The notes beneath the pieces were generated by a model, which was not told the origin of the DNA, did no database searches, and saw only the letters and a program-made list of their open reading frames with translations. Shown piece after piece: positions 11,122 through 23,000 of a stretch of 42,834 nucleotides of DNA (positions within the stretch are counted from its first letter, which is position 1; the number at the start of each line of letters is the position of its first letter). This stretch comes from Dissophora ornata. Its lineage: Eukaryota; Mortierellomycota; Mortierellomycetes; Mortierellales; Mortierellaceae. The translations under genes were made by a program, and so were the position numbers. The DNA lies in NCBI GenBank assembly GCA_025201705.1, contig MU616783.1, forward strand, positions 1-42,834, given 5' to 3'.

Positions 11122-14100
11122 TGAAATGGAAGGCAGCCCTTGGCAAATGAGATGGACAGCCAAGAAAGAGCATGCAATTCAGTCGAGTACTCTGAACTTC
11201 TGAAGGCGAAAACAGGGCAGCAATCGCGTATTGTCGTAGTCTTTCGCATCGATTGAATTGAATCGCGATTGGAGTGTAAATGTCAAATTACTCATTTCCT
11301 TGGAATATTTTAGAATACCGTTCCCCTTTCAATACGACAAACAGCTCCTGGCCCTGTTCTTGCCTGTGATTCGTCCATTCTCATTGTTTTCGTCAAAGAG
11401 TCATCCTTTGCTGGCTTTTTTACTTTTTTCTTTTTTCATACAACCTTCGCTTGGGTATTACAATAACAGCCAAGCAATGAGCACCATCCTCCCATCCTGG
11501 CCCATTCGCACGACTTTGATTTGCCCTAGGCTAGGGCCCCACCGGCGGGTATATACAGTAATGAATAGTATAGACAACCCGACCAGTACGATAGCTCGTT
11601 TTTGGCCCTGAAGGTGCTTGTCGAAGCACGAACCAACGTGATACCCGTTTACTGGCCGTGTTCAATTGACGAGTTGCTGCTGCGTCGATCGTGACTTTGG
11701 AGTTACTGTGCCTCTGTTGTGGTGTGTGCCGCATGAGTGTGTAGAGAACATGAGGGCACTTCTGACATGTTCAGCCGAATCGACCCGGTTCCAAGCAAAT
11801 ATACAATATACATCACACATTACTGCGACACGCACGGAAGGTTGGTTGTAGGGCCGCAGTCTTTCTCTCCAATTGTTCTCGTGCCTTCCAGTCAGCTCTC
11901 GCTCCCAGTGTGTGAACTTTTAGACACAGCTTGTGATAATGAGCGACGAGAGGCATCATTCTTCACCCGCCATCCAGGGCGAGACAATACACATCATATT
12001 TACTTTAAAAGTCGAGCGGCTGACGGGCGCAGACCTCCATTTGGGCATACATCCGTGTGTACACACAGTTTAAAAAGACAGTCAGCCGTGGGGTCAACGA
12101 ATGGGGAGACAGAATTGAACTGAGTCGCCAACAAATGTTCTGCCGCCGTGAACAAAAGTTGTGTGAGTCTGGGTACCATCTTCTCCCGACACGACACCTG
12201 ATTTCGCACCCGTATTATTCCTTTGCCACACCGATGACGATTTGTCAATCCCTGGCTTCTGTCCTCACCGCCACCACCTCCTTGAAAAATATATTTCCTT
12301 TTTAATGTTTAATGGTACATCGTCTAGAATCCTCTATTGCTCCGGCGAGTCCGCGGACCGAGTACCCCCATGGGGGCCATTCAAACTTACTGCGCTTCAG
12401 AATATCATACAAACAAACAGCAGCGGATATTTGTTTGCCCAGCCTCTGTTGCACCCGCTATCTGACTGTGCCAGGCCCATGACGAAGTTTGACGGCATGA
12501 CGGCAGACACAGGGACGGATGACTGATCGGGCTGTGCAGCTCTAAGCATTTCTAGTGTTTTCTTGATACTTCTATCCTGCCTATGCCTTCGTCTATCCTT
12601 GTCCATAGCCCTTGACGTTATGTGGTCCCCTCCTCTAGCACCACCCTGTCCATCTGCCGCTCAATAATAGCTTTTTCGCTCAATCACGTTATTGATGCTG
12701 TTGTCCAAAAGTACATCGGGGACCCTTGTTTTTTCATTTAAATGAAAACATGGAAAACGCGGAAACGTGCCGTCAGCCGATCCCATCGTTTTTTTTTCTT
12801 CAGCTGTTGTTTATTTAGAGCATCTGGTTTGCATGCATGTGTATATGGAAAATAAGCGGGTAACAAACTTACTGGTTATATATACATTGCGGTTATACAA
12901 AGAACGTGGTCAGTCTCTGTATTCCAGATGCTCCAAAAAAGAGAAACATTCAAGACCAACAAGCTGGGATACTCTTAAACGCTTCTAGCCCACGATGGCG
13001 TTGGATGGTGTGTTTCTTTAACCATTGGTGCATGTGCATGCTTTTCTATTGTTGAGTGCGCGATTGAACCTTTTAAGGTGACAATTGTTGTTGTATGGGT
13101 CAAGGCAGCGATTTGAGCTGGGTAACCATTGAATAATCATGATTAGGTCGGGGACATGGTCTCCATGTGCAAGCACGCTTCTGCCTGTTGGGAGGGTCTT
13201 CAACATCAACTACAACATATGCCCCTCCATCTGTTCATCAGGACAAACACCCGATAAACGCAGGTGTCAAGGGAAGAAAGGAAGTGTCGCCTGACCGGGC
13301 CACCACCACTTCTCTCCACAGTAAGCTTCTATCTCTAAGCTACCACCTGTTTCCCATTATCGTAGGAATTGCCGTGCTCACCTATTCCCGTGTTCCAGTG
13401 GATCTTTTTATTGAAGAAACCTCCACAAGACACTGCTCCCAATAGAAATGCGCATTTCCCTGTGATAAAATGGCACCATTTTCATGATGCTCCTTGTGAT
13501 ACAAGCTTGCTCAAGCACGTTATTGCTCGATCGAAATGGCGTGCCTCTTTCACGCTTTCTCATGATACTGCTTTGTTATGTCTCCTCGTGTTCCCAAGTC
13601 ACAGGCATGCTCCTGTTAGTCTGTGCGGCAATCACAAGGTGGTCTATGGGCGAAGTTCTTGTAGCATCGCCAATTGTGGTTACTAAGCTCGTCATTTCTA
13701 CAGACAAGGTTGACATACACAGCATTCTACATGTGGCTCGGGTCATTTTTAGGCACTTCGTGCACTCTAAACCACAAGTTCTCGGGGATATTTTCCTGCG
13801 TTGCGACGTTCAGATAACCCAGGCCACTTTCTTTAGAAGGGAGTATGTACATTCAAGAAGGATAGCAGTCGAGACCATTGCCAGCGACGCCCTGTTTATT
13901 TATGATTTTATCTCAAAGTTCCTCGGCCTGATATTGGACATCCGTACGAACCATATGACACCATTTTTTTTCCCAGTGTCGTCCTGTGCCCAAGGTCTAT
14001 CATTCGTCAATTGGTCCGCCTCAGCAACCTAAAGGGACTGAGTTTCGTCACAAGGACACGAAGGAGCAGAAGGCGTGAATGAAATGCCTGCTGGAGTGAT

Positions 14101-16760
14101 GCGATCCTACGTATTTTTAACAAAGAGGAGTCAGGGTCCCTGTGAAGGCAATTGACGAGTAATATCGTAATGGTCTAGCCTAACTTAGGCGAAAGTAACC
14201 ATGTGTTGATGCTGCTCGGCGATGAAAATATGTAATAGGAAAGGGAAATGCAACATCGGGATGCATCTAAAGAATAAGGAGACGTGTACTGAGCGCGAAA
14301 AATAGCTGCGAAACCCAGGTGTGGAAAGTGCACACTACTACGCTTAAGTTACTACCAGGATGGTGCCGATATCCAAGGGCAGACTAACTAAATAGAGCAA
14401 TACTGGCAGAAAAAAGCGAGACATGGCGAGTTGAGATAGACCAAAGACGGTTGTTCCGAAGCTATTATTGTCATCCTCTACATCTTCCAGACACAGAAAC
14501 AGCCATACCCAGGCTCTTGTGCCTGAATGAAGAGGTGAGAAACTTGTGCATATCTTATATGCCATGGAAATAACCTCTGCCAGGCCAACTCGTCGGGTTG
14601 TGTACGTGGTGCGACGTTCAAGATGACTTTGGACATGGGTGGGACCAAGATGTCCCCGGTCAGTGTTGTTGAGTCCTGTCGATTGCGCAGAATAGATAGT
14701 CTGGCGGGTTGTTTTACAGAAACGAGACGTATCTTGTAGGTCTCGCCTCTGTTTGGTTGTTGCGCCCGCCTGATGTGATCGGTTGCTCATATCTACGTAC
14801 ACCCACAAACAATTTCCGGTTGCTGAAGTTAACGACAAGGGCTGCAGTCATCACACGCTCGCGGTAATATGGTTGTGGAGGAATGCAGGACACCGACAAG
14901 GAATGGGTCGCGAAAGAGTGTGTTGTCAACTACGCATTTTACTCAATGCGGATATTTCCTACTTTGGGCCATTGTTTCTGACCAAAAAAGTGTCAGGAAG
15001 TGCGCATGGTCTTACTAGTATATCAAATGGAGAATACTCAATTGTCATTTCGTTGGTTCTCAATGGTTCTCAATGGTTAGCAGCCTCTCAGAACGGATCA
15101 TCCAATCGCAGCAAAAGGTGGCTCACACAGCATTATATCTTAACCCAGCAAACACCTCCCCTCACCCTCTCCTCTCTCTAGCGCTCGCACCGGAAAGAAA
15201 AAAAAAGTTTGGTTGGGCTGGAATTTTGTCGGCGTTTTCAACCTGCAGTAGCTTTTTTGTGGAAGAAAATAGAAAGGCATTGCGGCACAAAGTGCCGGCC
15301 ACCGAAGTCCGTCCCCCTTTGTTGTCTGTTTTGTGTTTTGTTTTTCGTTGGGAAATTAAACCTTGCCTGTGGTGTACGTCTCCAGTACCTCACAACGAAA
15401 GTTCCTGTTTGTCGGCTTTTTCCTTGGCAATGATCGGAAGTCAAGACCCCTATGAACATTTATATTATTTTCGCTCGCCGTTTTTGATTTCATTTCATCT
15501 CCTTTTGCGTCCATTTCCATTGTCGTAGATCTCCGCACTAGTTTCATGTTTGAACAGCGTAAGAGATCTCATCTACTCGAAAAAATCGATCAATCTTGCC
15601 CTGTGCACATCCACACGTTTTTGGGAATACAATAGCCTGCCGCACTGTAATATGCATTTTTTGGTGCTACATGGGTATAGCAAAAGCAGGAAAAAACTCG
15701 CTTGGTCTGTTCGCTCACACACCTCATTCGAATCATGGTGTTTCTAATCGCGCCTTTTTCATTGCAGTCGCTTTCGACGATCGCTGCATCCCATCTCCAA
15801 TAAGTATACAGTCTACTATACAAAATAGATTTTAGATTTTTTTCCATTCCCGCTTCCTCGGACCTGCCCATGGGTTTGAACTGTTTTGATGTCTCGTGGG
15901 GGATGAGCAATTCAATGGTCTAGCAAACAAAAAACAACGTGAACAAAAATGGTAGCCATTTTTTGAATAAGCTCGAGGCTCCGCGTGGCCCCCCCCTTTT
16001 TTTTTTCTTGTTCTTGTTCCTTTTTTTTTTTTTGCTGATGTGATCCAAGGGCTGCATGCGCAATGAAAATCACAACGTGGATGGGAACCCCGAACAAAAG
16101 AGACAGCAACAAAACGCAACAAAACAAAACACAACAAATCAAACAGCTATCAAGGCAATAGCGAGTTCCCTGGTCAATCTGATCGGAATCAAGGCCGTTG
16201 GATGTATCTTGCTCTCATATTTTTTTCCAGATGCATGCAAAGTGCGACATGCTGGTGAAGGGCTTTTGCATTATAGGTAAGCGACAAGCTGGTCGTTCTT
16301 TGTCCGCTTGATATTTTTTGTCTCTTCCGCTATCTCTTCCTCTTTTAGCTCTGCATATATAGCATCCACGATTTTTCGCATCGGGGACGAATCGAGATCC
16401 TCTCGCGTCAAGAACTGATGGTTCGATACACGTGATAGTCCTTTCTATCTTGCAAAAGTCGAAGCCATGGGCGGACACTCAATGTATCGGAAGTTCGTAT
16501 GGTTCAGATGCTGCAAAACATATGCTTTCGAATTTGGGCTATCTATGGCTAACTATGGAGGATCCTTCCCCTCCCCCCTCCAATATCCACGGAAGCCCTG
16601 ATGTCTCCTAATTTCATTATGGTGGCGAGGTTAGAAGATTGTTTAAATATTCGTAAGGATCTGTTGCAACAATCGCGAATTGGAGATCGTATCCAGCTTG
16701 TGAGAAGACAAGGTCGTAATTACGAGGTATGGAGACTTGCGTTATCCGGATGTTCTCAAG
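11122..16760. other. Gene-poor region, first part
   Basis: About 5.6 kb with no gene I can support on either strand. The longest open frame is 182 codons at 13484-14032, hydrophobic and without recognisable motifs or nearby exons. A small direct repeat (GGTTCTCAAT twice) lies at 15055-15074. Poly-T/poly-A tracts occur at about 16000-16034. I see no tRNA pattern, no inverted-repeat pair bounding a transposon, and no open reading frame with transposase character. Confidence 0.4.
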
Positions 16761-16885
16761 ACCATGGTTTTAACGGGTAACGGGGAATTAGGGTTCGATT
16801 CCGGAGAGGGAGCCTGAGAAACGGCTACCATATCCAAGGAAGGTAGCAGGTGCGCAAATTACAACGGAGACAATAAATAACAATA
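16761..16885 (+). pseudogene. Isolated diverged fragment of 18S ribosomal RNA
   Basis: Positions 16761-16862 match the universally conserved 18S rRNA segment around GGGTTCGATTCCGGAGAGGG and the following helices (CCTGAGAAACGGCTACCA, CATCCAAGGAAGG-like text, up to CGCAAATTAC). Relative to the eukaryotic consensus I count three changes in the last 40 bases, all C to T: CACATCC reads CATATCC, GGCAGC reads GGTAGC, GGCGCG reads GGTGCG. After CAAATTAC about 24 consensus bases are replaced by roughly six, and the match resumes with GACAATAAATAACAATA to about 16885. No 18S sequence is visible on either side, so this is a fragment of roughly 120 bp and not a working rRNA gene. Confidence 0.85.
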
Positions 16886-18460
16886 AAAGTCAGTGGCGTT
16901 GGAGAGCCGATCACATGACGTTAAGACGATTGCCACCAATTCAGGGCTCTGACTTGATATTTGCGGATACTCATTTCCAACCCCAAAAAAAGACAGGCAG
17001 CAATGCAATATTGCTACCTGGATCCTACCGCGTAAATACGTCAAGGTTTCCAGACATGCGTCTGACCGCCCTGGAATTGTTAATCAAAAAGGTACTCGAG
17101 TGCTGCAGGCAAATGCCTGAAATAGGGATGAATTAACCATAATTTTCAAGCATGATGTGCACACTGCAGGATGCAGAGAGTCGAAGCAGCACCATCAGTG
17201 GCCCTTGCATTTCTTGTAGTTGTGGTAAATGAGTCTCCCTTACGTGTAGGTTCTTGCGAGGGCATGGGTGGGGCTTGACTGTATGACTGTAATATAGTTG
17301 TCCTGGCGATCGTGGAAACGAGAATAAAAATGAGAGAGCACGTCGATACTGTGGCTCACGCGCTGCCATAAATACTGTTTTCCTTCAAAGCGCCATTGCC
17401 AATTTTGATGGCTGTATCTGCAAATCCTACATGGTGCCATGTACTCACGCGAACTATATATTAGCGTATTGTATGTTGATGTCTGTCCCATGGAGATGTG
17501 TATCAGCCTAATGGAGGAATGGGCTGTTTCGTTTCCGGACGCCTTTGAGGAACCTCCTAGCATTTCGCTGTACTATTTTAAGCAAGCTACATCCCAGCAC
17601 TCTCTATTTTACATTGCAGATTTCAGTATATCGAGATATGATGGATGGTTCACTAATGGAGATCGAGAGATAGTGGTCGAGAGGATGCAAAAATGTGGTG
17701 TCAAGAGGTTTCGAGTCGAAGGAACTATTCATGGGCAGTAAGCAAGTCGGCGCAAAAGAAACAGCTGTCGATACTAGAGCGACCATGATGTCCTCCATAA
17801 TTTACAACAATGGCTGCTCCGCGTGTCCAGATTGATTGCACAGAGGCTGCATTCAGTCGCACAACGGAAAAATAGGACGCGGCAAAGGAGCGTAAACGAT
17901 TATTTTTAGAAACAATGAAAACACACATATACCCCAAGGCATAGAAACAGGTGGTGATCCAATGCCAAGCGCCTTTGATACTCAACAACAGCAATGATAG
18001 CGGAGGGCTTCAAAACCCTTTTTGTCGGGATTCATCGCCGCCGACAGCCGTTACGACAGCGAAATAAAAAAGTCCCATCTGCATCACTTTAATTTATTGC
18101 AGACGCAATTTCTTTGTTGCGTTAAAAATACGCTTCTGCCGTGATCAGGAGAAAGGGGATGGAGAGATGGAAGGGGAACTGGAGCGAGGCAAGGAAATCA
18201 CCCTCTGATAATGACAGTGGCTAATGCACCTCTATGGCAATGTAGCCTCATTGCCGTAGAGGGAGTTACACAAAGCATCTGATGTCCTCAGCTCGATGAG
18301 CGGTGCAGCTTACGAGGACTTATTGGCGTTTTTTTTAGGCGGAACACAATTTCTCGAGGTCATGCATTCCTTGGACATACCTCAAACTGCGTTGAGTTTC
18401 GGCACGCTTGTTTTGGCCGCAGTGTGTGGTTCAAGCGAGAGCATGCAATGGGCAGGGGTT
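16886..18460. other. Gene-poor region, second part
   Basis: No supported gene. A 100-codon frame with ATG at 17439 (to 17741) has a fairly protein-like composition but no recognisable motif and no adjoining exons, so I do not call it. The rest contains short frames only. Confidence 0.4.
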
Positions 18461-20020
18461 GACTAGGGATGGGTAGTGGCAGCGTCGGTGTAGCTGATGA
18501 ATGTCGTTCATTTCCCGTTGCTCCTGCTCCTGTCCCTGCTCTGCACTCTTTTGCTCCCAGAAAAGACGAGAAGTCCTCTGTTCTTTGTTTCTTTGAATTG
18601 AGTTTGAGGCGATCGATGAACGATCAGCAGCGACAACGGCTGAACGTCATCTATTGTTGTGTTGTTGTCTTTTTGATTGCACGATTACATTTATTGTCTG
18701 GCCACAAACAGAAAAAAAACGCAGAAGGTCGAGCTGGCGTCGTTCTATAATTACTCTTGTTTCTGTGTCGCTGCAGGCCGTGCCGTCTCCCAACAACGCA
18801 TTGATGTCGAGCTTCATCTTCGTCTTCTTTTCCTCGTCTCTCTTAGTCTCTCCCTCCCTCTTTCCTCTCCGCCCCGCAAATCCCACTCTACCTACTCTCC
18901 CCACTCCGCTCGCTACTCACCGAGATTCGGCGCCCTTTTTTTCACGAGCTCATTTCCTTTCTGAATCGATTGTTGATTCCTGATCCACCGAGAACTCTGT
19001 TCTTTTCTTTTACGACCTGTCTTCGTTCCCTTCCTGCAAGCTCATGCCAGCGTTCTCCTGTTTTACTTGATCAGGTAATGGACGATTCTGTTCTGTGGTT
19101 AAAGCTCAATTGTGCCTTTTCACGTCTATACCCTCCCTTCAACGCCAACACCTGTGCGTGCCTGATTTGTTTGCATCCCCCGTCCTTCTCCCCTTTTGTA
19201 ATGCTATTTGTGAGGGACTGAGTCTTCTGGCCCTAATTCTCCGGTGCCTGAGCAATTAGAGCCTGGCTGGCCTATCAGCAGAGCGGCACACAACGTTGCT
19301 ACGAGGCCTTTGCATGAAGCAACGTTGCACCCGTGTCCTAACTGGTAGTGTGTCGCTCTTGCTCTCAGAGGCCAATATAAATAGCACTATCCACGAACAT
19401 TCAACAAAAGGAACACGCGTAAAAAGACTGACGGCACGAACCACCTCCAGACTCTTTCTCTCACTTCGAAACGCATCAACAACAAAGGACTGTCTGAGCG
19501 AGGGGCTGGCAGTTCAACAGACCCTCGAAGAACGACCGGTTGGATCTTTGTGTCTTTTCTTCCTTTCCTTCTTTCTCGATTTTCTTTGTTGTTTGTTCTT
19601 TCAGTTCGCTGCATCCCCTTCCCTGCTTTCATTGTAATCGCCTTCTCCCCCCTCTATCTATTCTGGCACATAACCTTCTTCCACGCATACACTCCCGAAA
19701 CACCTATTCCTCCTAGACAGCATTGTCATCTGCCCGCATCGATCCTTGACGCAGTGGGACGCTGTGCCTTGTTCTGTCCAAAAAATCTATTTCATTTCAT
19801 ACCCCATCATTCTCATATCGCCTCCTTACCTCCCTCCGCTTTCCTGGAGCTTTGCTTCTGTCATTGCCCCATCCTTCCTTCTTTGCATTGCATTGCGTTC
19901 AAACAACAGCAACAACCGTACTGACGCTTCGTATACTGTGGATACCTTTGCAGACACCTGCTCATACTCAAACACGCATACACGCGTACACACGCCTCAA
20001 ACGACTCTCGCCCTCCTGTC
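18461..20020 (+). promoter_or_regulatory. Long pyrimidine-rich upstream region and probable leader of the Cps1-like gene
   Basis: From about 18770 the plus strand is strongly C/T-rich with many CTCT, TTCC and CCCC runs and becomes densest between 19550 and 19900, ending at the ATG at 20021. Such tracts are common in fungal promoters and leaders. A GTAATG donor-like site after TGATCAG at about 19075 and several CAG acceptor-like sites downstream would allow a leader intron, which I cannot prove. Several ATGs precede 20021, so upstream open frames are possible if the leader is long. Confidence 0.4.
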
Positions 20021-23000
20021 ATGACCTCCCTCTCCATCAACACCACACGGAACCATGTCCGCTCCACGTCTGGGGAGATGCTCAACATGCCACCAACTCA
20101 TTATCAACTCCCCCGCGGAGCAACGAGCATGTCGAGTCTAAGAGAGAATGCCTACATTCCCCCGACGAACCGACCCATCAACGTTGGACACGAACCAGCC
20201 CACCATCGCGGTCCACGACCTAGTATGGCATATCCCTCTTTTCATTCTTTTGTTTCTCTCATTCCGCCAGCTTCGTAGCCTTTCTTTTTTCAACGTTATA
20301 CAACACAACGGTTTCCGTGTTAGGCAGCTGATGGCTAACCAATTGTTCTACTCTTGCATGCCATTGTTTTAACTGTGGGTATTTTTCACTAGTGATGGAA
20401 CGATTCGGACCCCCAGCACCCCCTGTCCCAGTGCCACATGGACCGTCATATGACGACCTGTATCGCAGGGCACGACCCAAGAACTTTCAGAGCGGCCCCA
20501 TATCTCCGCCAGGTACGATCAATTGAATTTTAATACCAATATTAATTGGAAAACAGACCCCCAATCACGCAGAGATGCGTATCACACCCCAGTCTCAGAT
20601 TTGAGAGCGCCCAAAAGGATGAACCTGAAGTTGCGTTGTGGGGTTGGAGTGGTGGTGGTGGAATGCTGTTAGTTCCCCAATGACTGATGTGCTCATGTGC
20701 TGCTCCCTTTTTTTTGTTCTATTATCACGTAGTTGTCAATGACATGCCATGGCGTCCTCAAAACAACCTGCCAAACATAGAGCGGCCCGAGATCAATGTG
20801 GAAGAGTTGGCAGGCAAGCAAATGCTGCCGCTGGAACCAAGATCAATTCTGGAACAAGCAGTCGACGACTCGACCATGACGCCTATGAGTCGATTCCTGA
20901 GCATCATGGAGGTCCTGAGGTTTAGAGGACTGTACATGGCGAACGCAAAGGCCTTTTCTGTAGTGGATATTAAAGGCAGAGAGACTGCCTCATGGACATG
21001 GGAAAAGCTGCATGGAAGAGCCGAGAAGATCAGCCAGTCAATTCTCGAAAAGACACAGATGCGCCGCGGATCCCGAGTTGCCCTTGTCTACAGAAAATCA
21101 GAAATCATGGAGTTCCTGGCGGCCTTTTACGGGTGTATGATGGCGGGGATGACGGCGGTACCGATCAATGTCATCGAGGAGTTTGCAGAGATGACGTACA
21201 TTCTGAACTATACAAAAGCCGAGCTCGCACTTACGACAGAATACAATCACAAGGCACTGAGCAAGGATTTGGCAATGCACAAGGGCGTAGACTGGCCATT
21301 AGGCGTCACCTGGTGGAAGACGGACACCCTTGGAAGCTGGAATCCAAAGAAGAAGGATGGGTGGCCTGATATCGAACTCCCTGACCTCGCCTACATCGAA
21401 TACAGCAAAGCTCCCAATGGAGAGCTGAAAGGAGTTGCTGTCAGTCACCGAACGATACTCTCACAATGCCATGCTATCAAACAATCTCTCGGTGCCAACC
21501 CTAACAGGACCTGGGGCACCACAGCATCTCCGGCACCTTTCACCCCACGATCTAACACAACCCCCACAGAAGTCAAAACACCAACGACTCCAACATATCC
21601 TACCTCGCGACGATCCAGCTCAACAAATGTAGATATCAAGAAAACTGACGTTGTGCTAAGTTGGCTCGAGCCCCGTCAGCAAGTAGGGTTGGTGTTGGGC
21701 GGCTTGCTGGGCGTCTATCGTGGCAGTCACACTGTGTTTGTTCATAGTGGTACTACCGAAACACCTGGTCTTTGGGCCCACTGCGCACAGCGATATCGGG
21801 CCACGTTGGCGTTGGGGGATTATGAAGGTGTGCGCGAGCTATTGAGGTTTAGGCCCACAGAGGGCATCAGGAAGGAAGCTCAGAGTCTTACATGCCTCGA
21901 GACATTCCTCATTGACACGGTCATGGTCAAGCCTCTACTGGACCTTCAATTTGCGAACGAATTTTTGTCTGACTTGGGCGTTCCTTTGCCTCAGCAGGTC
22001 GTGGTCCCGATGTCTAGTTTGCCGGAGCACGGAGGAATGATTCTGAGCATGCGGGATCATTTAGTGTTCCCAAGAGGCGCTGATGTGATCGATTTTGGAT
22101 TTGAATATGAGAACCCACGAGGACCCTTGCCCGACCCAGGAACAAGGCGCCGACCACAAGGATACCCCCCAGGTAAGCACGGACAATGCATAACCTCTTT
22201 TTCGTTGCTTACTCTCGATTTTTATATCCTGCACCTACTAACGAGGTCGTTCTTATTTGGGATATGGTAGCCTCAAACACCATCTGTCATTATCTTCTAG
22301 ACCGTGGTGCACTTAAGAGCAATATGATTCAAGTTCTTGCTACTGGAGAAGAGGCGCTTGCAAGAGCTTCTGAGCGAGGTGTTGTGCTTGTAGGTGCCTT
22401 TGGCTATGCCATGCCACGAGGTAAGCGTCCGAGTCTGTTGTTATCAAAAGTTGCCATGGATAAGACTTGATACAGGCCTCTGGTTAACTAACCAATGTGT
22501 CGTCGATTTATAGCCACGCTTGCCGTCGTAGATCCAGAGACGACAGCACTGTGTCAACCTAACCGGGTCGGAGAGATCTGGATCGATTCGCCTTCGATCG
22601 CATTTGGATTCTGGGAGTTGCCGAAGCACTCTCAATCAATCTTTCATGCGCTCCCATTGATCGTCCCAGTGGACACTATGATTCCTGAGGTCTATGATCC
22701 CGTGCCAGCAGGATTTTTGAGAACAGGTCTTTTGGGTGGACTCATTGAGGGTCGCGTAGTAATTTTTGGACTCTACGAAGATCGAATCCAACAGGAGATC
22801 GTGGACTTAGTCCATCCAGAGATAGTCGAGTTTGATTATCATTATACCGGCGACCTTTCCAACACGATCCTTGATAGAATTGTTGGCTTTACAGCGTGGT
22901 AAGACAGTCGTCAATGGACAACAGACCGTTATATACAAGATTTCTTCTAATGACTAATCGAGATATCTTCTGCCTTGACAGCATCGCATTTGAGTGTATA

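Noticed and set aside
13484..14032. 182-codon open frame on the plus strand starting with ATG
   Set aside because: It is hydrophobic and motif-free, with no adjoining exons, promoter or polyadenylation signal. In nine kilobases of non-coding DNA a frame of this size can occur by chance.
14344..14838. 164-codon frame on the minus strand
   Set aside because: It lacks a real ATG start at its 5' end and has no coding signature.
16790..16800. GGTTCGATTCC resembling a tRNA B box
   Set aside because: It belongs to the 18S rRNA match; no A box or cloverleaf can be drawn around it.
17439..17741. 100-codon frame with fairly protein-like composition
   Set aside because: No recognisable motif, no neighbouring coding exon, and short. 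I could not separate it from chance.
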